Assembly: GCA_038131955.1 (NCBI GenBank)
Contig: JAYPQK010000001.1
Coordinates: 310,001 to 374,000, forward strand
Direction: 5' to 3'
Length of the DNA: 64,000 nucleotides
From: SHAN690 sp038131955
GTDB lineage: Bacteria; Bacteroidota; Bacteroidia; Flavobacteriales_G; Salibacteraceae
Positions within the stretch are counted from its first letter, which is position 1. Every line of letters begins with the position of its first letter. Below, in pieces: positions 53,649 through 63,088 of the stretch. The position numbers were made by a program, and so were the translations under genes. The notes beneath the pieces are model-generated. The model was not told where the DNA came from, did not search any database, and saw only the letters and a program-made list of their open reading frames with translations.

Positions 53649-54403
53649 GGTATCCCTGACGCTCGTCGAAGATCTCAAACTTGCTTGTGGTAGATCTACC
53701 TATGAGTAAACCACCATTCCCATCCGGTTCAAATCTGAGAGCGTTGAAATAACTGGCTAAGTGAATGGTGGCTCCATCCCTGAAATCAACATATGAATCA
53801 TCGATCCAAAATCGAGTTGTATCCTGTCCATTGGTGTGCCATCCTCTGAGCCAAACCAAACTATCGGGTTGAAACTTAGCCCACGCCGTCGTTCCATTTT
53901 CACTGCCCTGAAGTTCATTCGGATAATCACTAAAAAATGATCGTGGGTCAGTTTCTTCTTCCCAGTCATTCTTCACGAGGTCGTGTTGGACATTGTCGGG
54001 GAAATTCGACTGCTTCTTATACTCTTCCAAACGCATCGCGTGAGAAGCGTACTGAACCTGGGCGGAAAGTGGACACGGGTTGATGGTCAGCCAATAGAGC
54101 TCTCTGGGCTCTTGTAAAACCTGAAATGACCTAGCGTCGATGTAGATCGCGCTATCCAGCCAGCTAAACTCGCCTTCCGAATCTCCCATTCCGCCCTGAA
54201 AGCGAGCCTCTCCATTCTCATCAATATCCAAGGTCGAAGAGAACATCTTGCTCTCGATTTCCGCAGGATTGATATTCACCCACTCCCCCATGTATTCCGG
54301 GTGTTCGGCGATGCTTTCAGTTGTGATGTGGTAGTTTGTCTTTCTTGCAGGCGCCAAGAAACAATAGCGCCGCAGCTAATGCGTGTAATCCTCTAATCCT
54401 CAT
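53626..54403 (-). pseudogene. Frameshifted hypothetical lipoprotein gene
   Basis: The main frame (from 54357) has only a TTG start and no signal peptide. A different frame from ATG 54403 encodes MRIRGLHALAAALLFLGAC with a clean lipobox, then reaches a stop about 9 codons after it. Joining the two by removing one base, or adding two, near the A-rich stretch at about 54330-54345 gives one 250-residue lipoprotein with a beta-rich body (EYMGEWVNINPAEIESKMF, SSTLDIDENGEARFQ). This could be a true mutation or a sequencing error. Family unknown. Confidence 0.7.
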
Positions 54404-54435
54404 GGACGGAAGTTACGAAGATTTGTCGGACGCCC

Positions 54436-54999
54436 CTATTTGATGGAGAGCAAAAATTCCAGCTCCTCCGCCGTAGGGAACACCATCACCCAATTCTTAG
54501 AAAGGGGCTGGTCTCCGTAAGCGACCTTTCCGTAGGCAGACAATTGCACTTCCTCCTCCTCAAAATAGATGCGATAGGCCCGCTTCTCGACTGGTTCACC
54601 GGTGTTATCCAAACGCACGATCGTTGACTCCAACAAGAAGACATCTCCTTGGTCGTCGAAATAACGCGCATGCTTTTCGCGAGAGGAAGTTGTTTCTAAT
54701 TCCAGCACCATCATCGCGGTGTCTTGACCGTTCCTTCGAAACGTAAACGTTCCTGCTCTCCCCGGTTCACTAAACGCTTCTTCTACGGTCTCTAAGCTTG
54801 GGTCGTACTCGGCAATCTCTCGTAGGTCGTCTAGCGCTGCTTCCAGCGGCTGAAGCAAGAACCCTCGGTCCTTTGTGGGTAGGTTACGAATGATAGCATC
54901 GGGTTCGCTTGCCTTCATCTGATCCAACGAGGCCTCTTCATTACACCCCAACAGAGCGAAACCAAATACGAATAAGCTAACCGTTCCAATTGCCTTCAT
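54436..54999 (-). CDS. Hypothetical lipoprotein
   Basis: A 187-residue lipoprotein: MKAIGTVSLFVFGFALLGC with lipobox LLGC. The body (LETTSSREKHARYFDDQGDVF, FYFEEEE-like acidic strands, KNWVMVFPTAEELEF) is not recognised. ATG 54999 is preferred; the extension to 55050 lies in the end of asd. It is 1 base from the asd stop and hence in its operon. Confidence 0.75.
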   Translation of the reverse strand: MKAIGTVSLFVFGFALLGCNEEASLDQMKASEPDAIIRNLPTKDRGFLLQPLEAALDDLREIAEYDPSLETVEEAFSEPGRAGTFTFRRNGQDTAMMVLELETTSSREKHARYFDDQGDVFLLESTIVRLDNTGEPVEKRAYRIYFEEEEVQLSAYGKVAYGDQPLSKNWVMVFPTAEELEFLLSIK

Positions 55000-55000
55000 G

Positions 55001-55981
55001 TTATAGGTCTTTGACGAGTTCTGCGATCTGCACAGCGTTGGTCGCGGCACCTTTTCGAAGATTGTCAGCCACCACCCACATGTTCAATGCGTTCGGACGA
55101 CTTGTATCACGACGAACCCGACCTACGAAAACATCGTCTTTTCCCTCCGCATACAATGGCATCGGATAGGTGTTGGTTTCGGGAAGGTCCTGAAGCGTGA
55201 TGCCCGGCGTTTGAGCCAACATCTTTCTCACATCCCCTAACTCAAAGGGCTTCCTGGTCTCCACGTTCACCGCCTCGCTGTGCCCGCCTTTGACCGGAAC
55301 ACGCACCACGGTAGCTGTGACTTGGACGCTATCATCACCTAAGATCTTGCGCGTCTCATGCACCAACTTCATTTCTTCTGTGGTATACCCCTCCTCATCG
55401 AAATCACCTCCGTGCGGCAGGCAATTCATATCGATCGGATAAGGATAGACCATGGCAGGCTTCCCTCCGCGACGCTCACCGTCGAGTTGATCGAGTGCGG
55501 CCACTCCAGTGCCGGACACGCTCTGGTAAGTCGATACCACCAATCGCTCGATGCCATAGTTCTTGTGGATATCGCGAAGGGCCAGCACCATTTGGATCGT
55601 GCTGCAATTCGGGTTGGCGATGATCTTATCGTCCTTGGTAAGGAGGTGACCATTGATCTCGGGCACCACCAGCTTCTTGTCGGCATCCATTCGCCACGCG
55701 CTCGAATTGTCGATCACGGTTGTGCCCACCTGAGCGAACTTCGGCGCCCACTCCTTGCTCGTTGCTCCACCGGCTGAAAAGATGGCGATATCCGGCTTGA
55801 GGGAAACGGCTTGGCTCAGACCAATGACGTTGTAGGTCTGTCCTCCAAACGTCATCTCTTTTCCTACCGATCGCTCACTCGCCACCAAGTACAACTGGGT
55901 GATCGGAAAGCTTCGCTCCGCCAGTACTTTCAACATCACACCACCGACTAGGCCTGTAGCGCCAACAACTGCTATTCTCAT
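55001..55981 (-). CDS. asd: Aspartate-semialdehyde dehydrogenase
   Basis: A 326-residue NADPH-dependent enzyme that forms aspartate semialdehyde for lysine, threonine, methionine and diaminopimelate. N-terminal MRIAVVGATGLVGGVMLKVL is the cofactor loop, NPNCSTIQM holds the catalytic Cys, and GGHSEAVNVE the catalytic His. ATG 55981 fits the family start; the frame upstream to 56143 does not. A perfect TACTTTTG (56009-56016) lies between, as promoter. Confidence 0.95.
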   Translation of the reverse strand: MRIAVVGATGLVGGVMLKVLAERSFPITQLYLVASERSVGKEMTFGGQTYNVIGLSQAVSLKPDIAIFSAGGATSKEWAPKFAQVGTTVIDNSSAWRMDADKKLVVPEINGHLLTKDDKIIANPNCSTIQMVLALRDIHKNYGIERLVVSTYQSVSGTGVAALDQLDGERRGGKPAMVYPYPIDMNCLPHGGDFDEEGYTTEEMKLVHETRKILGDDSVQVTATVVRVPVKGGHSEAVNVETRKPFELGDVRKMLAQTPGITLQDLPETNTYPMPLYAEGKDDVFVGRVRRDTSRPNALNMWVVADNLRKGAATNAVQIAELVKDL

Positions 55982-56008
55982 GGTAAAATTTGCAAATGGA
56001 TCAGGCGG

Positions 56009-56016
56009 CAAAAGTA
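56009..56016 (-). promoter_or_regulatory. Predicted -7 element of asd
   Basis: TACTTTTG on the minus strand, perfect TAnnTTTG, 27 bases before ATG 55981. The divergent lamin-tail gene starts 31 bases away. Confidence 0.6.
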
Positions 56017-56047
56017 GCACATTTACTCCCGTTAAACCTTTGTAGCT

Positions 56048-59000
56048 ATGGCATTGAGGACTGTCACACCGCTGCTTTTCTGTCTTCCGTTCGTTGGCTT
56101 TGGTCAATTCGTAGACGACTTTGCAGATAGCAATTTGAATCACGACCCTGTCTGGGTCGGCACCTTGGATCGTTTCACTGTTTCGAATGGACGCCTATCC
56201 ACCAATGGACCTGCCGAGAGCGATACGGCTTGGCTTTCGAGCGAATTCCAACCCGATGGATCAGACACCCTTTCGTGGGAGTGGTCCCTGGCCTTGGATT
56301 TCGACCCGAGTAACAACAATACCGTCCGCTTCTATCTAGCCGCATCTGACTCGAGCCTGGCCGAGACGGATGGCTACTACGTTCGTCTCGGAGAGAATGG
56401 AAGTGGCGATGTTTTGAGGTTGTACCACGAACACAGCTCGGTTACCACCACCGTGCTTTCGGGCAGCGCTATATATGCAAATGACCCTTCCTTGAAAGTG
56501 CGAATCATGCGCTATCCAAGTGGTATTTGCATGTTGAAAAAGCGGTCTTGAAGATGGGATGTTCCAACACCTGGACAGTGCGGTTTATAGCGAACCGGTG
56601 CACGGGAATTACGCGGGCATCTGGTGCAAGTATACCTCGAGCAATAGCACACGATTTTCCTTTGGTCATGTCTATGTGGATTCCATTCCCAGAGACACTA
56701 CACCGCCGAGGTTGACTTCTCTTCACGTCGTAAACTCCAGTCAGATCGATTTGTTCTTTAGCGAACCTCTCGACCCATCAAGCGCTAGTCAAGTGTCCCA
56801 CTTCCCGCTAAGCGCAGCCCTAGATTTAGATTCCATCGGAATCACAACAGACTCTATGGTTGTCTCATTGCTGCTCAGCGGTCCCTTACCGGTCGCTTCC
56901 TCTATCCACCTCTCCATCGAAGGCGTTACCGACCTAGCTGGAAACGCAATTGACACAAGCGTCAGCTTCACTTTCTACGACCCCATCGTTCCTTCCACGG
57001 GCGACCTCATCATCAACGAGATCTTTGCCGACCCGACTCCTTCCTTTGGCCTCCCCGATGCAGAGTTCATCGAGATCTACAATACCACTCCTCGCAACTT
57101 GGACCTTTCCGACATCACCCTGAGTGATCCTAGCAAGCAAGGCTTGGTGTCACCTGTTCTACTCGGCCCTTATGCCTATGCAATCCTCTGTGACACTGCC
57201 TTCTTCACCGACTTCTCTTCGTACGGAACGGTGATCCCTGTGGTCAATTTTCCATCCCTTAACAATGGTGGTGATGACATCGTGCTGGCCCGCGACTCAA
57301 ACCTTATCGATCAGGTGAACTATTCCAATGAATGGCACATACCCACCTCTTCGTCGGGCGGTGTTTCCTTGGAGCGCATTGACCCTTATCACCCATGCAG
57401 CCGGCAAGGCAACTGGTCATCGAGCGTCTCACCGCAAGGAGGAACCCCCGGTCAGCCCAACTCCATTCTCGATACGAACACCGCTCTTCCACGGCCAAGA
57501 GTTGAGGTAGCTGTGGCTTTAGACGACTCGACCTTGCTGGTTCGATTTAACGAGGCCTTGAACACAGATAGCGTCGAACTCACATACGCTCTGTTCGAAA
57601 TGGCAGGCATAGATCTTACCCTGGAATACTTAAACGAGTACGAAATCAGGCTTTCCGCTACGCCGTCTTTCATTCCTGGTGAGCCTTATGAATTAAGCGT
57701 AGCCGGGTTGATCAGTTGCGCAGGGGTGCACATGACCGATACGACGTTGATCACCGGACTTCCGGTTTCTCCTGGGCGCTTCGATCTGGTGTTCACCGAA
57801 GTCTTTCCCCACCCGCTATCACAAGGGCCTGGGTTCCGAAATGAATACGTCGAGATCCATAATCGTACGGATAAACTGATCCGCACGAAAGGCATTCAAT
57901 TGGCCGACCAAACGGACGTGACTGAGTTGCCGGAGGCCTACCTTGTCCCGGGTGAATATGCCGTCATTGCAGAGGCTGAGGAAGTGTTTCATTCATCCGT
58001 ACGTGTACTGCCGGTTACAGGTCTGCACAACCTAAACAACGTTTCTGACCACCTTCGGTTACTGGACTTAGAGACCGTGATCGACGAGGTTAGCTACGAG
58101 GACCATTGGTATCGCGATCCTGTAAAAGAGAAGGGAGGGTGGGCGCTCGAGCGCATCGACCTGAACGCCCTCTGCTTGTCAGACAGTAATTGGAGCGCTT
58201 CTGTATCGGACGAACAAGGCACGCCAGGCTTGCCCAAAAGCATCGAGGGTTCCGGACTTTCCGCCATTCCTAGCTGGGCGGCGTATCACTTCATCGATAG
58301 CACAAAACTCGAAGCGCGGCTCGACCGAAAGGTGGATACTAGTTCCTTCGTTTTTGATGGTGTCCAGCACCTTCATTGGTTGAGTCAAGAGGCGGTCCAA
58401 CTCACTTCAGAAACGCCATGGCCGATGGGTGAGGCCATGCGATGGGTTTCGGAAGAAGTAAGTACTTGTGACGGATCAGGACCTCTGTATCTGGCGCTCG
58501 AGGTGTATGTTCCGAAGCCCTGTGACGTGGTCTTGAATGAGTTTCTTTTCAATCCGAGGTCGGGAGGGTCGGACTTCGTTGAACTTCAAAACAGGTCGAT
58601 GTTCGACATTCCCATGAAAGGCTGGTCATGGGTAGTTCCAGACGGTGTAGACGAGTTGTCAAACTACTTGATCACACCAACAGAGGTCGTGCTAGAGTCG
58701 AACTCCTTGCGTTGCTTTTCTGAAGATCCGGAATCCATTCCGCATGAATATCCTTTTGCCCAGCGAGAAGCTCTGTTCTACTCCGATCTACCTCCGCTTC
58801 CTGACGATGGAGGTTTGCTGTACTTGGCTAACCCCTTCGGAAAGATAGTCGACAGTGTCCGCTATTCGTCCGAGATGCACTTCGCCTTGATAGACGACCC
58901 AGAGGGTGTTTCTTTGGAGCGCGTGGAAGGGCACCCAGAAGCACATTGGCACTCCGCTTCGAGTCTTGACAATTATGGAACCCCGGGCTATGCCAACTCA

Positions 59001-59342
59001 CAGGGTCTTTTTAATCCTGAAGCTCAAGCATCGGTATCATTAAGCTCAGACCGAATCTCACCGGACAACGATGGATATGAAGACCTTGTCGCTGTGAATT
59101 TTCAAGATGTGAGTCCTGGAACTGTAGCCAACATCAAGGTAAACCACGCTAACGGTCAACTGATTAAACCCGTAGCGAACCAGTCCTTACTCTCTGCTTC
59201 ATCTTCCTTCCTGTGGGATGGAACCACGGATGACGGACGGAAGGCTCCAGTGGGGATACACGTGGTCTGGGTGGAAACATTTGATCTTCAGGGAAGTGTG
59301 AAAAGAACGCGTCTTCCGATCCTCATTGCGTGTAGGCTTTAA
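56048..59342 (+). pseudogene. Frameshifted lamin-tail-domain surface protein
   Basis: Two consecutive frames, 56048-56551 and from 56559, form one gene. The first has a signal peptide (ending FVGFGQ) and a beta-sandwich head; its end VRIMRYPSGICMLKKRS departs at a run of five A (about 56534-56538). Removing one A gives MLKSGLEDGMFQHLD and continues into the second frame with no further stop to 59342. The body has several lamin tail domains (LIINEIFADPTPSFGLPDAEF, FIEIYNTT) and a C-terminal T9SS-like FlgD-type domain (RISPDNDGYEDL). Whole product about 1097 residues. Confidence 0.8.
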
Positions 59343-59437
59343 AGTTTGTTTCCTGATTCTCCTCATGTTAAAGATTTGGTAACACATATCCCATCCCGCA
59401 TGACGAACTTTGCAGCACAAATTTTGAACGGATAATC

Positions 59438-62400
59438 ATGAAAAAGTTTTTACTCTCCGTTGGTTTTATCGTTTCGAGTGTTCTCACGTTTGGCCAGGCG
59501 TCCGACCTGTTCATCTCTGAGTACGCAGAAGGATCTTCCAACAACAAGTACATTGAAATTTACAACGGAACAGGCGATACTGTCGACCTCTCTAACTACG
59601 CTCTGTGGAGAATCTCCAACGGAGGAACTTGGTTTGAGGATAGCAACATTCTAAGTGGCCAATTGCCTCACGGCGAAGTAATCGTAGCTGCAAACTCTGC
59701 AGCTGACACAGCGATCCTCAACCTTTCTAATGCCACGACGGCATACAACACATCTACCTTCTTCAATGGTGATGATGCCGTCGGTTTAGCTAAGTGGAAC
59801 GGGTCTACTTGGTTCATCATCGACGCAGTTGGTGAGCAGGGTCCTGATCCAGGTTCAGGTTGGGATGTTGCTGGAACTACCAATGGTACTGGTGAACACA
59901 CCCTGATTCGCAAGCCATGGGTTTGTGGTCCGGACACTAACTGGGCTGTTACAGCTGGAACAAACACGAGCAACTCTCAATGGATTGTTGCGGCTCAGAA
60001 CTTCTGGGATAGCGCAGGATTTCATTACTCGAACTGCAGCTCTCTTCCTGAGTACCCTGTCCGACTCATCAACAACGTAGATTCACTCGGAGTTCCTTAC
60101 TATTTGGAGGTGAACTGCTGGACACGCGGTGTAGTGGTAGGTGTAGACCTTGATGGAAATGCAGGGTATAGCTTCACCATTATGGATACCCTAGGTGGTA
60201 CAGAAGGTATCAACGTATACAACTTCGCGAATGTGAGCAATTATTCCGTTCAAGAAGGAGATTCCATCCTCATTCGAGGTGAGATCGACTTTTACAATGG
60301 ATTGACAGAGATCTTCCCAGATTCGATTGAATTATTGAATCAAAACAACCCTATTCCTGACACCGTTACGATTACCGTTTTGGGTGAAGACTCCGAATCT
60401 GAGCTGATCAAGATCGAAGACGTCATGATCACAGCAATTTCTGGCTCTAACTATACGCTGAGCGGAAATGGTAACACATACGTCATGCGAGTAGATAGCG
60501 ATACCGACGTGGATGATTCGCTCTCATTTGCAATCGGTGATTCACTCTGTTATGTAATCGGAATCGGAGGGCAGTTTGACAACAGCTCGCCCTACACTTC
60601 TGGCTACCAAATTTTCCCACGCTACTATACCGATGTTGACACTTCTTGCGGTAGTGGTTCAGTCATGCCTCCGAGCGGATTGCCAATCTACCCTATTGGA
60701 ACCATCGAAACGGTAGACACGAATGGGGTGGTTGATTCCAACAACGTCGTATGCGGAATTCAAGGAATCGTAGTAGGTGTTGACCTCCAAGGCACTTCTT
60801 CTAACAACAGCTTCACCGTTATCGATAATACGGGTGGAATTGGTGTATTCGCCTCTGGCGGGTTCACTCCTCCTTACACCGTAACCGAAGGAGATAGTGT
60901 GATTGTCTATGGAACGGTTGGTCAGTTTAACGGACTTGCGCAGATCAACGGTGACTCGATGATGGTGCTTAGCTCTGGTAATGCCCTTCCAACTCCTCTA
61001 ACAGTAACCACGCTAGACGAATCAACGGAATCTGAGTACATCCGCATGGAGAACTTGACTGTTTTCGATGTTTCAGGTAGCAACTATACGCTCGTAACGG
61101 CAACTGACACCGTGGTCATGCGCGTGGATAGCGATACGGACGTAGATGATTCATTGACTATTGTCGTTGGCGACTCTATTTGTGAGCTTATCGGAATTGG
61201 AGGTCAATACGACTTCTCTTCTCCTTACACCTCAGGATATCAGATCTTCCCACACCACTACTATGATGTGGACATCTGTGTAGAGGACACGACAACCATT
61301 CCTGAGCCTCCGTTCTACCCGATCCCAGTAATCAACAATGACGATGCGAACGGTGAGCCAGATTCTCTCGGCGTTTACTGCTGGACGCGAGGTGTTGTTC
61401 TTGGTGTGGACCTCGACGGTAACAACGGAATCTCTTTCACCTTGTGGGATGAAGAAGGAATCAATGTTTGGAACTTCAATGACGTGAGCAACTATGTTGT
61501 GACCGAAGGAGACTCCATCATGGTTCGCGGTGAGATCGATTTCTACAACGGTTTGACTGAGATCTTCCCTGATTCCATCATGCTAATCAATCAAGGAAAT
61601 CCAGTTCCAGAACCTATGGAAGCAGATGTTCCTAGCCAAGAAACAGAGTCTGAGCCTATCATTATCCACAACGTAATGGTGATCGACACCGCTCAGTGGC
61701 CAACGTCTTCTTCGAGCAACGTAGACCTGTTGACCTGCGATGGTGACACTATCGTGATGCGTATCGATACGGATACCGACGTGGATGAGAACTGGCCTTC
61801 TGCTCCAACAGGAATGTTCCACATCACCGGTATTGGTGGTCAGTTTGACAATAGTGCTCCTTACTTGGACAACTATCAGATCTTCCCAATGTTCTACACC
61901 GACATCGACACCAACGTGTCTATGGAGGCGCCATCATTGGTGATCAATGAATTGATGGCCAATAACACATCTACCTATGCAGATGAGAATGGAGATTTCG
62001 ATGATTGGATCGAAGTGTACAACACTGGAAATAGTTCGGTGTCTCTTGCTGGGCTCTATTTCACCAATGACGCTCTAATCCCTATGCTGTATCAAGTTCC
62101 AACTACCTCTACCGAAGTAGTTCCTGCCGGTGGTTATGCAATCATCTGGGCAGATAACGAAGACAGCGAGGGATACCTTCACACCAACTTCACATTGGAT
62201 GAAACTGGCGGATTCGTTGGTATCGCTTACGAGATGGGTTGCGACGTGGCTGCCGCTGATTCTGTCACCTACGTGGCATTGGGTAGCGATGAATCCTTCG
62301 GACGAAATACAGACGGAGGCGCTCCTTGGGTGGTATTCACCCAAACGACCCCCAACTCTGCGAACTTCCCTCTTTCTGTAGAAGAAGTTTCCGTGAAGGG

Positions 62401-62599
62401 GCTCAAGGCTTGGCCAAATCCTAACAATGGTGAAGTTCTTCGCTTCAATAAGCAAGTGAGCTTCACTTTGTACAACTTGACCGGACAGGTAGTGTTGCAA
62501 CAGCAGCGTGTTAACACCACCGATCTAAGTGGTCTTACTGATGGTCTTTACCTGTTGGAAACCTCAGAAGGTGAGTCCCTTCGCGTGATCGTTCAATAA
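59438..62599 (+). CDS. Lamin-tail and OB-fold repeat protein with T9SS sorting domain
   Basis: A 1053-residue surface protein. Signal peptide; lamin tail domain (DLFISEYAEGSSNNKYIEI, about 22-200); three homologous modules (starting near residues 207, 417 and 627) each with GVVVGVDLDGN-like, GEIDFYNGLTEIFPDS-like and VMRVDSDTDVDDSL-like lines, typical of OB-fold nucleic-acid-binding-like repeats; a second lamin tail domain (LVINELMANNTSTYADENGDF); and a type A T9SS domain (KAWPNPNNGEVLRF). Such arrays occur in exported nucleases or phosphatases, but no catalytic domain is seen, so the role may be binding. GAACTTTG (59405-59412) may be its -7 element. Confidence 0.9.
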   Translation: MKKFLLSVGFIVSSVLTFGQASDLFISEYAEGSSNNKYIEIYNGTGDTVDLSNYALWRISNGGTWFEDSNILSGQLPHGEVIVAANSAADTAILNLSNATTAYNTSTFFNGDDAVGLAKWNGSTWFIIDAVGEQGPDPGSGWDVAGTTNGTGEHTLIRKPWVCGPDTNWAVTAGTNTSNSQWIVAAQNFWDSAGFHYSNCSSLPEYPVRLINNVDSLGVPYYLEVNCWTRGVVVGVDLDGNAGYSFTIMDTLGGTEGINVYNFANVSNYSVQEGDSILIRGEIDFYNGLTEIFPDSIELLNQNNPIPDTVTITVLGEDSESELIKIEDVMITAISGSNYTLSGNGNTYVMRVDSDTDVDDSLSFAIGDSLCYVIGIGGQFDNSSPYTSGYQIFPRYYTDVDTSCGSGSVMPPSGLPIYPIGTIETVDTNGVVDSNNVVCGIQGIVVGVDLQGTSSNNSFTVIDNTGGIGVFASGGFTPPYTVTEGDSVIVYGTVGQFNGLAQINGDSMMVLSSGNALPTPLTVTTLDESTESEYIRMENLTVFDVSGSNYTLVTATDTVVMRVDSDTDVDDSLTIVVGDSICELIGIGGQYDFSSPYTSGYQIFPHHYYDVDICVEDTTTIPEPPFYPIPVINNDDANGEPDSLGVYCWTRGVVLGVDLDGNNGISFTLWDEEGINVWNFNDVSNYVVTEGDSIMVRGEIDFYNGLTEIFPDSIMLINQGNPVPEPMEADVPSQETESEPIIIHNVMVIDTAQWPTSSSSNVDLLTCDGDTIVMRIDTDTDVDENWPSAPTGMFHITGIGGQFDNSAPYLDNYQIFPMFYTDIDTNVSMEAPSLVINELMANNTSTYADENGDFDDWIEVYNTGNSSVSLAGLYFTNDALIPMLYQVPTTSTEVVPAGGYAIIWADNEDSEGYLHTNFTLDETGGFVGIAYEMGCDVAAADSVTYVALGSDESFGRNTDGGAPWVVFTQTTPNSANFPLSVEEVSVKGLKAWPNPNNGEVLRFNKQVSFTLYNLTGQVVLQQQRVNTTDLSGLTDGLYLLETSEGESLRVIVQ
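60058..61910 (+). repeat. Three tandem OB-fold modules encoded in DNA
   Basis: Modules of about 600 bases begin near 60058, 60690 and 61314. They share GTAGGTGT(T/A)GA-like and GA(T/C)AC(G/C)GACGT(G/A)GATGA stretches (around 60490, 61130, 61765). Typical of duplication inside a gene. Confidence 0.6.
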
Positions 62600-62622
62600 G
62601 AACATCACGACCTCATATATCG

Positions 62623-62653
62623 AAGCCCTTCGTCTTTGACGGGGGGCTTTTTT
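62623..62653 (+). terminator. Rho-independent terminator after the lamin-tail protein gene
   Basis: AAGCCC ... TTCGTC pairs with GACGG ... GGGCTT with a short TTT loop, followed by T-rich sequence. Confidence 0.8.
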
Positions 62654-62698
62654 GTTGCCTGAAGTCAACCATTGACCATGGGGGCTTGTTTATTACGT

Positions 62699-63088
62699 AT
62701 GCCGATTTCTGAAAGAGATACGAAGGTTCAAAGTCTAAGACCCATGCTTGATCTGCCTCCGGCTGGTAAGCCCATGGAGCAGTTTCAGAATGAAGTTCTT
62801 CGCCCGGTTCTCAAGTTCCAGAATGACTGGATCCTCGGCTATACCAAGCTGTTTCTGCATAAGCGAAACAAGGAATTCAACCAGCTGACCCGTCGAGCTC
62901 AAGAGCAGTTGATCCGTCAGTCTTCCATGAACGACCCGGAGCTCCGAAACACGTTGATCTCAGGCGTGGTCGGCATGTTGACCACGGAAGAACTGGAATA
63001 CTATTTCGCGCAAAGAGCTGAGTGTAACAAGCGCCTCATCCAAATGGCGATCCAGCGAATCTTAGATCAAGTAGAACAGCTCTACTGA
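62699..63088 (+). CDS. Conserved hypothetical small helical protein
   Basis: A 129-residue protein (RDTKVQSLRPMLDLPPAGKP, then EVLRPVLKFQNDWILGYTKL and RNKEFNQLTRRAQEQLIRQS). Entirely helical in appearance, without known motifs. Homologues occur across Bacteroidota with only loose names. ATG 62699 is chosen over ATG 62678 and TTG 62672. It overlaps the convergent serine hydrolase gene by 7 bases. Confidence 0.75.
   Translation: MPISERDTKVQSLRPMLDLPPAGKPMEQFQNEVLRPVLKFQNDWILGYTKLFLHKRNKEFNQLTRRAQEQLIRQSSMNDPELRNTLISGVVGMLTTEELEYYFAQRAECNKRLIQMAIQRILDQVEQLY

Noticed and set aside
60058..61910. A CRISPR-like or mobile repeat
   Set aside because: The repeats are in frame, about 600 bases long and diverged, which is duplication of a protein module.
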